64,000 nucleotides of DNA from Sphingorhabdus profundilacus (GTDB taxonomy: Bacteria; Pseudomonadota; Alphaproteobacteria; Sphingomonadales; Sphingomonadaceae). The notes under the pieces were generated by a model, which saw only the letters and a list, made by a program, of their open reading frames with translations, did no database searches and had not been told where the DNA came from. Of this stretch, positions 31,352 through 39,977 are shown piece by piece. Positions within the stretch are counted from its first letter, which is position 1; the number at the start of each line of letters is the position of its first letter. The position numbers and the translations under genes were made by a program. The stretch lies in contig NZ_SDWJ01000002.1 of the NCBI RefSeq assembly GCF_009769755.1, positions 868,001-932,000 of the forward strand, given 5' to 3'.

Positions 31352-31975
31352 ATGACTTTTGGAAAATATGCCCTGATGCTTGCGCCGGTCGCACTGGTAC
31401 TGACTGTACCCGGGTCGGCCCAAAACAGCCCGGCCAGAATGGATCAGGTTGTCGCGCATATGAAAGCCGTCAGCACGATGACGTCCACATTCACACAAAC
31501 CGACCGGCGCGGCGGGACGCTTTCGGGTAAATTGCTGCTCAAGCGCCCGGGCCATGTTCGATTCGAATATCAAAAGGATGTGCCATTGCTGATTGTCGGC
31601 GATGGCAAGGCACTGACCATGGTTGATTATGAAGTGCGTCAGGTTCAACGTTGGCCTATCCGCAACAGTCCGCTCGCCGCTTTGCTTGATCCTGGTCAGG
31701 ATTTACGGCGCTTTGGGAAAATTGTCGAAACATCCACCAATGATGTCATCAGCGTTGCAGTGCGAGACCCCAAACGCCCGGAATTTGGCGTCATCACGAT
31801 GGTTTTTGTTCGCAAAGCAGACGCACCGGGGGGATTGACCCTGAATGGGTGGGTCGCGCTTGATTCGAAAAACAACCGCTCGACAATCCGACTCGCTGAT
31901 GTGAAATATAACGATAATATCCCAAGTTCAGCTTTTACATGGAAGGATCCCCGCCCTGTGCGGCGTAAATCATGA
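31352..31975 (+). CDS. lolA: Outer-membrane lipoprotein carrier LolA
   Basis: A 207-residue protein with a signal peptide (ends GSA, about residue 23) and the LolA half-barrel: TFTQTDRRGGTLSGKLLLKRPGHVRFEY, the typical first strands, then GDGKALTMVDYEVRQVQRWPI and NSPLAALLDPGQDL. It carries lipoproteins across the periplasm from LolCDE. It follows ftsK by 65 bases in the same direction, a common order in this group of bacteria. Confidence 0.93.
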   Translation: MTFGKYALMLAPVALVLTVPGSAQNSPARMDQVVAHMKAVSTMTSTFTQTDRRGGTLSGKLLLKRPGHVRFEYQKDVPLLIVGDGKALTMVDYEVRQVQRWPIRNSPLAALLDPGQDLRRFGKIVETSTNDVISVAVRDPKRPEFGVITMVFVRKADAPGGLTLNGWVALDSKNNRSTIRLADVKYNDNIPSSAFTWKDPRPVRRKS

Positions 31976-32156
31976 CATGGGCGACGAAGCGATGCTGGGC
32001 CCCGACCAATTGCCAAACTGAACAGCCTTGTTCATCTGGCTGACAGGAATGTCATTGTATAAATTTCCTATCAACAGCCGGTAGTTCGTGTGGTTTTCCC
32101 CCTGTTGCCCACGACGATAAAGCTGGCGTTGATATCCGCGTGACGAACGCAAGCTT

Positions 32157-32200
32157 AGCCCTCATCCCAAATGCCCCCGGGATGAGGGCTTTGCTTTTTC
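32157..32200 (+). terminator. Rho-independent terminator between lolA and xth
   Basis: Perfect 12-bp stem (32157-32168 with 32179-32190), a 10-base loop and TTGCTTTTT downstream. It ends the ftsK-lolA transcript 180 bases after the lolA stop; the space between shows no gene. Confidence 0.93.
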
Positions 32201-32260
32201 CGTCTCAATTTTCATCCGTCCCTTGCCCCGGACCGTTCCTCCTTCTAGGGCCTTAAAGCT

Positions 32261-33067
32261 ATGTCACAGACAATCCGCATCGCTTCGTGGAACATCAATT
32301 CGGTCCGGGCCCGGATCGACATAGTCGAACGCTATTTGAAAGAAGAAGCGCCGGACGTTTTGTGCCTGCAGGAAACCAAAGTCATCGACGGTCTTTTTCC
32401 GGAAGGGCTGTTCCGGCAATTGGGCTATCGCCACATGATGATTAACGGGCAACCGATGCACCATGGTGTCGCCATCGTCAGCAAGGTTCCATTGATCCAT
32501 CGAAAGGTGGAGGATTGGCAGGCCAATGGCGAAGCGCGGCATATTAGCGCCGAATTGAATCTGGAATCAGCCAAGGGTATCCGTCTGGACAATGTGTATA
32601 TCCCGGCAGGCGGCGATATTCCAGATCGGGAGGCCAACCCGAAATTCGGCCAGAAACTCGATTTTCTGACCCGGATGAAAGACTGGTCGCAAAGCGTGAA
32701 AACGCCGACCATCCTGACCGGAGATTTCAATGTGGCCCCGCTTGAAAATGATGTCTGGAGCCACAGGCAACTGGTCAATGTGGTCAGCCATACCCGAATC
32801 GAATGCGAACATCTTGCAGCAATCAGGGATGCGGGCAATTGGGTCGATATTGCCCGACATTTTGTGGATCCGTCGCAAAAACTCTACACATGGTGGAGCT
32901 ACCGCGCGCAGGATTGGGAAACGTCGGACCGTGGCCGCCGTCTTGACCATATGTGGGTCACGCCCGACCTGACCGCCAAGGCGAAAGCCCATATTGTGCA
33001 CAAACATGTCCGGGGCTGGGGCAAGCCATCGGACCATGCGCCGATCGTAACGGAATTTGCTTTTTGA
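32261..33067 (+). CDS. xth: Exodeoxyribonuclease III (AP endonuclease)
   Basis: A 268-residue EEP-family nuclease. Signature elements are WNINSVRARI, LQETKV with the metal-binding glutamate, VYIPAGG, LTGDFNVAP and, at the C-terminus, RLDHMWVTP and PSDHAPIVTEF with the catalytic Asp-His. It cuts DNA at abasic sites and degrades 3' ends. It heads a short plus-strand pair; its TGA overlaps the proposed TTG start of ribA. Confidence 0.96.
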   Translation: MSQTIRIASWNINSVRARIDIVERYLKEEAPDVLCLQETKVIDGLFPEGLFRQLGYRHMMINGQPMHHGVAIVSKVPLIHRKVEDWQANGEARHISAELNLESAKGIRLDNVYIPAGGDIPDREANPKFGQKLDFLTRMKDWSQSVKTPTILTGDFNVAPLENDVWSHRQLVNVVSHTRIECEHLAAIRDAGNWVDIARHFVDPSQKLYTWWSYRAQDWETSDRGRRLDHMWVTPDLTAKAKAHIVHKHVRGWGKPSDHAPIVTEFAF

Positions 33068-34128
33068 ATAGCGACCTTTCTTCCGGTGGCGACCCGAAGC
33101 GCGCAGCGCGCGCCATCGATGCGTTAAGGCGCGGCTGGTCCATTCGAATCGAGCATGAAGGTGAAATCATTCGCATTGCCGCGGTCGAAACCGCTGTTTC
33201 GGTCCTAGGTGCCTCGAGCCTGCTTTTATCGGCAAGCCGGGCAGCGACGCTCAAGCTTGTGAATCAGCGCGCCGCAGCTAACACTGAATTACCCGTCCGC
33301 ATCGCGATTCCTGCGGATTTTGACATTGGCATGGCGTTGGCGATTGCCGACCCGACGCTTGATCTGCGCTATCCTTTAAAGGGTCCTTTTTTGGCGCAAC
33401 CGGCGACCGGCGCGCCTGCATGTGTTGCCGCGATGGAATTGGCGCGGTTGGCTGGTCTGCTGCCGGCATTTCTGGTTTTGGATGTCGATCTATCGACCGA
33501 TGACATAGTGGTACCGGCCGATGTTTGCGCCTTTGACGACAGCGATAACCTGCAGATTGCCGCGCGGGCTAATTTACCGGTTGCGGCCAATGCCGACACC
33601 GAAATAGTCGCATTCCGTTCGCCGGCCGATTCAACGGATCATGTTGCGCTGGTGATAGGCAAACGAGACAGTTCGCCGCCTGTTGTCCGTTTGCACAGCG
33701 AATGTCTGACAGGTGACGTTCTTGGCAGCCTGAAATGCGATTGCGGCCCGCAACTGCATGAGGCACTGCACCAGATATCCGACGCCCAATGGGGCATATT
33801 GCTCTATTTGCGTCAGGAAGGGCGGGGCATCGGCTTGATCAACAAATTGCGCGCCTATGCCTTGCAAGACCAAGGGTTTGATACCGTTGACGCCAATACC
33901 CGGCTGGGTTTTGCCATAGATGCGCGCGATTTTTCGGTGGCTGCCCGAATGCTTGACCTGTTGGGCGTACATTCGGTGCGCCTGCTCACCAATAATCCGG
34001 AAAAAGTGGCCGGGCTGCAAGCCGAGGGTGTGGAGGTTTGCGAACGGCTCCCGCTGCAAATCGCCTCTAACCCGCATAATGCCCAATATCTCGCTACCAA
34101 ACGTGACCGGACGGGGCACGCACTTTAG
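33064..34128 (+). CDS. ribA: GTP cyclohydrolase II with an N-terminal extension
   Basis: About 354 residues. The C-terminal half (from about residue 190) is GTP cyclohydrolase II: zinc cysteines in CLTGDVLGSLKCDCGPQ, YLRQEGRGIGL, and LLTNNPEKV. It opens GTP to start riboflavin synthesis. The N-terminal 180 residues (RAARAIDALRRGWSIRIEHEG onward) are not a functional dihydroxybutanone-phosphate synthase: the acidic DxxxEGD motif is missing. TTG at 33064 overlaps the xth stop (TTGA) and gives an N-terminus MNSDLSSGGDPKRA; the longer frame inside xth is unlikely. The coupling to xth is an inference from this overlap. Confidence 0.88.
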   Translation: MNSDLSSGGDPKRAARAIDALRRGWSIRIEHEGEIIRIAAVETAVSVLGASSLLLSASRAATLKLVNQRAAANTELPVRIAIPADFDIGMALAIADPTLDLRYPLKGPFLAQPATGAPACVAAMELARLAGLLPAFLVLDVDLSTDDIVVPADVCAFDDSDNLQIAARANLPVAANADTEIVAFRSPADSTDHVALVIGKRDSSPPVVRLHSECLTGDVLGSLKCDCGPQLHEALHQISDAQWGILLYLRQEGRGIGLINKLRAYALQDQGFDTVDANTRLGFAIDARDFSVAARMLDLLGVHSVRLLTNNPEKVAGLQAEGVEVCERLPLQIASNPHNAQYLATKRDRTGHAL

Positions 34129-34139
34129 CTATTCACGGC

Positions 34140-36173
34140 CTAAAGACCGGTAGGTTCATCCGGTTCGGGTTGGGCGTCAACGGGTCGGCGGCCGATCGCT
34201 TTGTCGATGAACTCTTCATCCAATTGTTCGGATCGAATGCCATCGGGAAGGCCGGGGTCGTCGACCGAAGGGACGCCCTCTATCGGGTTGCCATTTTCAT
34301 CGAGTATCAAAGGCTCGCCATCTTCGCCCAACAATAATTCTTCTTCCTCCAGCCTTTCGGGGAAGGTCACTTCGGTGGCGAATTGTTCGACAGGCCGATT
34401 GGCGACCGCAACGCGCATAAAGGCAGCCCAGGCCTGAGCTGGCGCCCGCCCGCCTTCCAATCCGCCGACGGCGCGGGCATTATCCCTGCCCATCCAAACG
34501 CCGGTTGTCAGCCCGCTCGAAAAACCGAGAAACCAGCCATCCTTGTTGCTGCTGGTGGTGCCGGTTTTGCCAGCTGCCGGTCGTCCGATATTGGCCGCCC
34601 TGCCGGTGCCGGTTGCTACCGCAGTTTGCATCAGGTCAGTCATACCTGCTGCGACCCATTCTTCGACCAGCTGGATCGATTTCTGCGGCTTGGCGGAGTA
34701 GATGACATCACCGTCAATCGTTGTGACCTTGGAAATGCCATATGGCGTAATGCTGCGCCCTTTGGCCGCGACTGCGGCAAAGGCGCGGGTCATGTCAATC
34801 ACCCTCGCTTCGGATGTTCCCAATACCATTGAAGGCTGCGTATTGATTGGCGTCGTGATACCGAAACGCTTGGCCATGTTGGCGATACTGCTGGTGCCCA
34901 CTTCTTCACCAATTTTTGCAGCAACAGTGTTTTTTGAATAGGCGAACGCGGTTCGGAGCGTGATCTCGCCGGCATAGCTGCCACCGCTATTCCTGGGTTG
35001 CCATCCCTCGATCTCCACAGGTTCATCCACAACCTTATCCTCAGGCCGATAGCCCGATTCCAAAGCGGTAAGATACACAAATAACTTCCATGCTGACCCT
35101 GGTTGCCGCACGGCAGTCACGGCGCGGTTATAATTGCTGGTGACATAATCGGTCCCGCCAACCATCGCCTTGACCGCGCCATCACGATCAATCGCGACGA
35201 GCGCGCCTTGCGTCCCCTTTGGTGCATTGGCGACAATTGCCGCCGTTGCCGCCCGCTGCATTTTCAGGTCCAATGTCGTCCAGACATCAATCGGTTTTTC
35301 GGTTTCGTCAATCAGACCATCAAGCTGGGGCAGCACCCAGTCTGTGAAATAGCGAACACTATCCTGTGGTGGTTCCGATGCGATCTTGACCTGTGCCGGT
35401 TTGACCGCCGCCGCCTGTGCCGCGGTAATCATCCCTGCGTCCTGCATGACCTCGACCACGACTTCGGCGCGATCCAGTGCGGCCCTTGCATCGGCCGTAG
35501 GCGAATAGCGTGAAGGGGCTTTTACCAGTCCGGCGATAATGGCTGCCTCGGCCAGAGAGAGGTCCTCTGCGCCATGATCAAAGAATTTACGGCTCGCGGC
35601 GTCCACGCCATAAGCCCCGCCGCCGAAATACACCTTGTTCAAATAGAGTTCGAGTATCTGCTCTTTGGAAAATTTGGTTTCCATCGCCAAAGCAAGGATG
35701 ATCTCGCGGATTTTTCGTCCGAATTCCTTGTTGCTGTTCAAATATATGTTGCGCGCCAATTGCTGGGTGATGGTCGATCCACCTTGTGTCCAGCGACCTT
35801 CAATGGCCCGGACATAGAAGGATCTGGTGATGCCGATGGGATCGACGCCGGGATGCATATAATAACGGCGATCCTCGACCGCGACCATCGCCTCTTTCAT
35901 TTCTTTAGGCAACTGCTTGAATGTCAGCCATCGGCCAAAACTTGGTCCAAGCGATTGTATGACTGTCCCGTCTGCGGCGCGGATGCGGATCATCTGGCCA
36001 TTGGGGGACGCCTTCAAGTCTTCAAAACTGTCGATTTCCCCGCGTGCAATGGCGACAAATATACCAACGACCATCAAACCAAGAAGAAAGCCGCCTATGC
36101 CGATTTTGAAAAGGCGGGCGATCCATGTCATGAACGATCCGCGTCCGCTATTGGGTGTATATGCACGTGCCAT
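34140..36173 (-). CDS. mrcA: Class A penicillin-binding protein (PBP1A type)
   Basis: About 677 residues. One N-terminal membrane helix (IGIGGFLLGLMVVGIFVAI) anchors it. The glycosyltransferase domain has the catalytic EDRRYYMHPGVD and GGSTITQQLARN; the transpeptidase has the serine in GSAWKLF, KNTVA, and GKTGTTSSNKDGW. It polymerises and cross-links peptidoglycan. The C-terminus (from about 600) is acidic and Pro-rich. The start used is the ATG at 36173; another ATG lies at 36131. It converges with ribA with an 11-base gap. Confidence 0.94.
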   Translation of the reverse strand: MARAYTPNSGRGSFMTWIARLFKIGIGGFLLGLMVVGIFVAIARGEIDSFEDLKASPNGQMIRIRAADGTVIQSLGPSFGRWLTFKQLPKEMKEAMVAVEDRRYYMHPGVDPIGITRSFYVRAIEGRWTQGGSTITQQLARNIYLNSNKEFGRKIREIILALAMETKFSKEQILELYLNKVYFGGGAYGVDAASRKFFDHGAEDLSLAEAAIIAGLVKAPSRYSPTADARAALDRAEVVVEVMQDAGMITAAQAAAVKPAQVKIASEPPQDSVRYFTDWVLPQLDGLIDETEKPIDVWTTLDLKMQRAATAAIVANAPKGTQGALVAIDRDGAVKAMVGGTDYVTSNYNRAVTAVRQPGSAWKLFVYLTALESGYRPEDKVVDEPVEIEGWQPRNSGGSYAGEITLRTAFAYSKNTVAAKIGEEVGTSSIANMAKRFGITTPINTQPSMVLGTSEARVIDMTRAFAAVAAKGRSITPYGISKVTTIDGDVIYSAKPQKSIQLVEEWVAAGMTDLMQTAVATGTGRAANIGRPAAGKTGTTSSNKDGWFLGFSSGLTTGVWMGRDNARAVGGLEGGRAPAQAWAAFMRVAVANRPVEQFATEVTFPERLEEEELLLGEDGEPLILDENGNPIEGVPSVDDPGLPDGIRSEQLDEEFIDKAIGRRPVDAQPEPDEPTGL

Positions 36174-36218
36174 TGGCCAGCGTGTTAATGCCAATGCGAT
36201 TCGCCGACAAGGACCAAG

Positions 36219-36611
36219 TTATTCCGGATCGAATTCAAGTGCCGCGCTGTTGATACAATAGCGTAGACCAGTCGGGCCGGGGCCGTCGGGGAAAACATGG
36301 CCCAAATGCCCTTCGCACGCGGCGCAGCGGACTTCGGTACGGATCATGCCGTGCGATACGTCGCGATGTTCCTCAACGACAAGAGGATCGGCAGGTGCTG
36401 TAAAGCTTGGCCAGCCTGACCCGCTGTCAAATTTGGTATCGGATATGAACAATGCGGTCCCGCATCCGGCGCACCGAAATTCGCCTTCGCGCTTCTCGTC
36501 GGTCAATTTGCCCGCAAATGCACGTTCTGTGCCTGCTTCCCGCAGGACATGATATTGCACAGGGTCAAGCTCCGCTCGCCATTCGGCATCGGTTTTGTCA
36601 ATTTTTTTCAT
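36219..36611 (-). CDS. msrB: Peptide-methionine (R)-S-oxide reductase MsrB
   Basis: A 130-residue protein with the two zinc CxxC pairs (CAGC, CAAC), the [11 protein letters not shown] segment, [22 protein letters not shown] with the catalytic cysteine, and no signal peptide. It reduces the R epimer of methionine sulfoxide in the cytoplasm. The ATG has GAAAGG. It precedes the PBP1A gene on the same strand with a 45-base gap. Confidence 0.96.
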   Translation of the reverse strand: MKKIDKTDAEWRAELDPVQYHVLREAGTERAFAGKLTDEKREGEFRCAGCGTALFISDTKFDSGSGWPSFTAPADPLVVEEHRDVSHGMIRTEVRCAACEGHLGHVFPDGPGPTGLRYCINSAALEFDPE

Positions 36612-36713
36612 CTTTCAGGGCCTTTCAGATACAGGATATGGTGGGTCATGACGCGCGATCAAGGGGCCGATTTAACCTGTCCTTTACCATGAAGCCGTTA
36701 TGGTGAACAAGCT

Positions 36714-37244
36714 ATGACAGGACCAGGTCATAAGTTACGCGCTTTGGCGGCGTTGGGGCTTTTACCGTTGCTTTTGGCGGCGGGGGAGGGGCCTTGCCTG
36801 CTGTGCAAAGCGACAGATGGTGCAACTGATAAAAGTACCGGACATGACATTCCGCTCTCTATCGAAATCACAACCAAGCTGGATTTCAGCCGTGCCGCCC
36901 TTTCGCATTCAGGTGGCGGCCAGATTGAGGTTGATCCCAGCAATGGCAGTCGGCGGATGAATGGAGGAATTGTCGACCTGGGCGGCTCGGCGCTTGCAGG
37001 AACCGCAATAGTTCGCGGCGAACCAGGGCGTTTGGTCCGAATAGATATGCCTACAACTGCCCGCATGACGTCATCAACGGGCGGGTTGGTTGAAATAGCC
37101 GACTTGCGAACAAGTCTGATCGGTAATTCCCGTCTTGATCAGCAAGGCCGTCTCGATTTCTCGTTCGGCGGCAAATTGATAATCCGAGGTAACGCCTCAG
37201 GAACCTTTCGTGCGCGAATACCGATCACCGCCCAATATGAATAA
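36714..37244 (+). CDS. Second DUF4402 protein, orphan
   Basis: A 176-residue exported protein. After a signal-like N-terminus (LRALAALGLLPLLLAAG) comes a CLLC pair and then a beta-rich DUF4402-type domain: LSIEITTKLDFSRAALSHSGGGQIEVDPSNG, GEPGRLVRIDMPT, and a C-terminal GTFRARIPITAQYE. It lacks chaperone and usher neighbours, being divergent from msrB and convergent with yggS. It may be a subunit for the system at 572-4847 or an independent surface protein. Confidence 0.75.
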   Translation: MTGPGHKLRALAALGLLPLLLAAGEGPCLLCKATDGATDKSTGHDIPLSIEITTKLDFSRAALSHSGGGQIEVDPSNGSRRMNGGIVDLGGSALAGTAIVRGEPGRLVRIDMPTTARMTSSTGGLVEIADLRTSLIGNSRLDQQGRLDFSFGGKLIIRGNASGTFRARIPITAQYE

Positions 37245-37263
37245 GCGCCGGTAAAATCATGCT

Positions 37264-37938
37264 TTAAACACGCTCTCCAAACAAAGCTGTACCAATCCGA
37301 ATATGGGTCGCGCCAAGCATGATGGCTGTTTCGAAGTCGCCCGACATGCCCATGCTTAAACCGGTAAGGCCGTGGCGGGCGGCCAAATTTTCCAGCAGCG
37401 CGAAAAAGGGGGCAGGTTCAACCTCTGCTGGCGGCAGGCACATCAGGCCTGCTATTTTGATATTTTCATTTTTGGCCAATTCAAGCATTTCAGGCAGCGC
37501 ATCAATGTCGCAACCACCCTTTTGATCTTCTGCACCAATGTTAACTTGAATAAAACAAGGGATGTGTCGCCCTTGATCGCGCATGGCTTTACCCAACGCG
37601 GTTACCAATGAAGGCCGGTCAAGCGAATGAATGACATCAAAAAGCAACACAGCCTCTTGCGCCTTATTCGATTGCAACTGTCCAATAAGATGGAGTTGAA
37701 TGTCGGCGTGGCGCGCCTTCATCTCCGGCCATTTGCCCGCAGCCTCTTGTATCCGGTTTTCTCCGAAAACGTGTTGCCCTGATGCAATAAGCGGCTCAAT
37801 TTCCTCAATCGTGCGCGTTTTTGAAACCGCGATAAGCGTCACATGTCGCGCATCACGATTTGCAACTTTTGCGGCCGCCGCCATTTGCGATTTGATTTCG
37901 ACCAGACGTTGATTTGGATTTTCAGCTGTTGCTTGCAT
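37264..37938 (-). CDS. yggS: YggS-family pyridoxal-phosphate homeostasis protein
   Basis: A 224-residue PLP-binding alpha/beta barrel. The PLP lysine is in LIAVSKTRTIEEIEPL; other family marks are FGENRIQEAAGKWPEM, HLIGQLQSNKA, QVNIGAEDQKGG and SMGMSGDFETAIMLGATHIRIGTALFG. It has no catalytic activity in studied members and balances vitamin B6. It is divergent from the ThiE-like gene, 23 bases away. Confidence 0.95.
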   Translation of the reverse strand: MQATAENPNQRLVEIKSQMAAAAKVANRDARHVTLIAVSKTRTIEEIEPLIASGQHVFGENRIQEAAGKWPEMKARHADIQLHLIGQLQSNKAQEAVLLFDVIHSLDRPSLVTALGKAMRDQGRHIPCFIQVNIGAEDQKGGCDIDALPEMLELAKNENIKIAGLMCLPPAEVEPAPFFALLENLAARHGLTGLSMGMSGDFETAIMLGATHIRIGTALFGERV

Positions 37939-37961
37939 GACGCAGCGCTATAGGCAAATGG

Positions 37962-38501
37962 ATGCGCCGCCGCCACCCCCTTCCAAAAATCTGGTTGATG
38001 ACTGACCCGCGTTTTGGCGGCAAATTGCTGGCGGCGGTTCGTAAACTGCCCTTTGGCTCGGGTGTGATTTTTCGCCATTATGCGCTGGAAGTAAAGCAAA
38101 GGCGCGCCTTGTTTCGGCAGATCACACATATTTGCCGTCAACGCGGTCATCTTGTCCTGCTTGCGGGCAATCAGCGAGACGCCATGCGCTGGCATGCGGA
38201 TGGTTTTCACCAGAGAAGCGTCAACCGTTCCGCTATGTTGCAAAGCGCCGCCGTTCATGACTGGCGCGAATTGGCGCGCGCCCGGCGCTATAACTGCGAA
38301 ATGATTTTGGTTTCACCGATATTTTCTACGAAAAGCCACCCTGACGCGCGCCCGATGGGATTGCCAATGTTGAACAGAATAGCAGCGCGCGCCGGTGGCG
38401 CAAAAGTCATCGCATTGGGCGGTGTTACCCGTCAAAAAGCAGGTATGTTAAATCCACGCCTTGTCCACGGATGGGCTGCAATAGACGGGCTAAAGCCGTA
38501 A
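37962..38501 (+). CDS. ThiE/TenI-like protein, short and divergent
   Basis: A 179-residue protein that resembles thiamine-phosphate synthase: an N-terminal LPKIWLMTDPRFG, the pyrophosphate-region VSPIFSTKSHPDARPMGLPML and a C-terminal VIALGGVTRQKA. The GVHLGQ-type motif is replaced by HADGFHQRSVNRS, and the protein is about 30 residues shorter than ThiE. It may be a thiamine-phosphate synthase with weak or altered activity, or a TenI-like regulator. The overlap-free start is the ATG at 37962, with no good Shine-Dalgarno. Confidence 0.65.
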   Translation: MRRRHPLPKIWLMTDPRFGGKLLAAVRKLPFGSGVIFRHYALEVKQRRALFRQITHICRQRGHLVLLAGNQRDAMRWHADGFHQRSVNRSAMLQSAAVHDWRELARARRYNCEMILVSPIFSTKSHPDARPMGLPMLNRIAARAGGAKVIALGGVTRQKAGMLNPRLVHGWAAIDGLKP

Positions 38502-38540
38502 ACACCCAAAGTTTGCTGTAAAATTTTTTGAATTTACCGA

Positions 38541-39296
38541 CTAGAAGCGGATTTTGGTGCCAACATACACTGCTTCATTGTCTTTGCGGTTATCAGTGAT
38601 CGGCATCGCACGGTCATTTTCACTGGTATAGCGAACACCTGCGGTCAGGTCGATCTTCCGACTGATTGAGAAGCTGCCGCCAACATCCAACTTATAGTCG
38701 CCAGTTGACGCACTACCGCGCGCAGGTGGAGCAGCTTCCTTATGCTGATCAAGCTTGATATTGGCGCTAAACTTGCCCGTTTTCTTTGCGCTATCCTCAA
38801 GCCGGAAATTACCCCGGCCAAGTTCGCCCAGCGGTGTTACTGCAGATAATTTAGGTGCAGTCGTCAAAGTGAAGCCCTGCCATCCTTTGGCGGCAGTCAA
38901 ACGATAGTCGATGGTAGAGAGGCGCAAAGCCTTGCCAGCGCCTGGCTCAGTTGCGGCAATGGCGCTACGAACCGAAACGGCTCCAGCTGTCAAACGTGAA
39001 TTTGCGCGCGCGGCAACGATGATCGTGCGATTGCGATTTGCGTCCCTGCCGGCAAGCGTGAAGGGAAAACGGCTATTATCGGCAGCTGTTGGCTCGGCAA
39101 ATTTCCCTGCCAGCCGACTGTCGACGCCGGCGGGCGTGAATGTATTCAGCCAGTCATTTGATGGAAGGCTGGACTTCACCATTGCGTCGGCCGCAAAAGC
39201 CGGCACAACCAAAGGCGATAGGGCAAGCGACCCCGACGCAAGCAATGCAGCTGCAAAAACGGCGTTTTTTCGCCAGAAAGGCTTAGTTGCGGACAT
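38541..39296 (-). CDS. Unknown exported protein, beta-strand-rich, ending in phenylalanine
   Basis: About 251 residues with a strong signal peptide (KNAVFAAALLASGSLALSPLVVPAFA, cut after PAFA). The mature part has repeated alternating strands, and the last stretch (KIDLTAGVRYTSENDRA ... AVYVGTKIRF) ends in a C-terminal phenylalanine after aromatic and hydrophobic residues, as in outer-membrane beta-barrel proteins. Length is too small for a full porin but fits an 8-stranded barrel. I recognise no family. An ATG at 39338 would lengthen it by 14 residues; neither start has a good ribosome-binding site. Confidence 0.7.
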   Translation of the reverse strand: MSATKPFWRKNAVFAAALLASGSLALSPLVVPAFAADAMVKSSLPSNDWLNTFTPAGVDSRLAGKFAEPTAADNSRFPFTLAGRDANRNRTIIVAARANSRLTAGAVSVRSAIAATEPGAGKALRLSTIDYRLTAAKGWQGFTLTTAPKLSAVTPLGELGRGNFRLEDSAKKTGKFSANIKLDQHKEAAPPARGSASTGDYKLDVGGSFSISRKIDLTAGVRYTSENDRAMPITDNRKDNEAVYVGTKIRF

Positions 39297-39543
39297 GATC
39301 GCGCGAAAACGACTCCTATTCGCACTACGTATAGACATGATTCACAAATTTCGAAAGGCCAGTTACCAAAGTTTCTTTCTAACAATGCAATTTTTCCCAA
39401 TATGTTGCCCGTTGTCCACAAACCGAAATCCTGACCGGCCCGACCCGGTCATTCATCACCTCCGGTTCAGCAGCCAGAAAGCTTGCTCAAGCCAGCAAGG
39501 CGCTATAGAGGTTTCTTACTTTTCCATCGTTCAAGGACTTATT

Positions 39544-39975
39544 ATGCGTATCTCTCGCTCGGCAATCATTCTCGCCTCCGGCTCATTGCTGCTGTCTGCC
39601 TGTGGCGGCGTCATGCGTCCGAAAGCCGATCTTGCCGCAAGTCAGGTGACTACCATCGGGGTGAACAGCTATCTGTGGCGGGCGTCGCTGGATGCATTAT
39701 CGTTTATGCCCCTGGTGCAAACCGATTCGGCGGGCGGCGTGATTGTGACCGACTGGTATGTAAACCCGCAAAGCCCGGGCGAACGAATCAAATTGACGAT
39801 TTCAATATTGGATCAGGATCTGCGCGCTGATGCGCTGCGGGTGGCGGGCAGCCGTGAGATATCGCAAAATGGCCAGTGGGTCGCCGCGCCACTACGCGCC
39901 GCTACGGTTCAGAAAATGGAAGCGATTATTCTCACCAAGGCCCGCGATTTGCGCCGTACTGCCATTAGCGGATAA
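39544..39975 (+). CDS. DUF3576 domain lipoprotein
   Basis: A 143-residue protein with a lipoprotein signal (LLLSAC, Cys20) and then a DUF3576 domain: [38 protein letters not shown] and [19 protein letters not shown]. Proteins of this family stand before leuS-lptE in many alphaproteobacteria and are thought to act at the envelope, but the role is unknown. It ends two bases before the leuS ATG. The open frame continues upstream to 38911, opposite another gene, and is not used. Confidence 0.88.
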   Translation: MRISRSAIILASGSLLLSACGGVMRPKADLAASQVTTIGVNSYLWRASLDALSFMPLVQTDSAGGVIVTDWYVNPQSPGERIKLTISILDQDLRADALRVAGSREISQNGQWVAAPLRAATVQKMEAIILTKARDLRRTAISG

Positions 39976-39977
39976 TT

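Noticed and set aside
38911-39543. Upstream extension of the DUF3576 lipoprotein frame
   Set aside because: It is antisense to the barrel-like gene, and would bury the lipoprotein signal in the middle of the protein.
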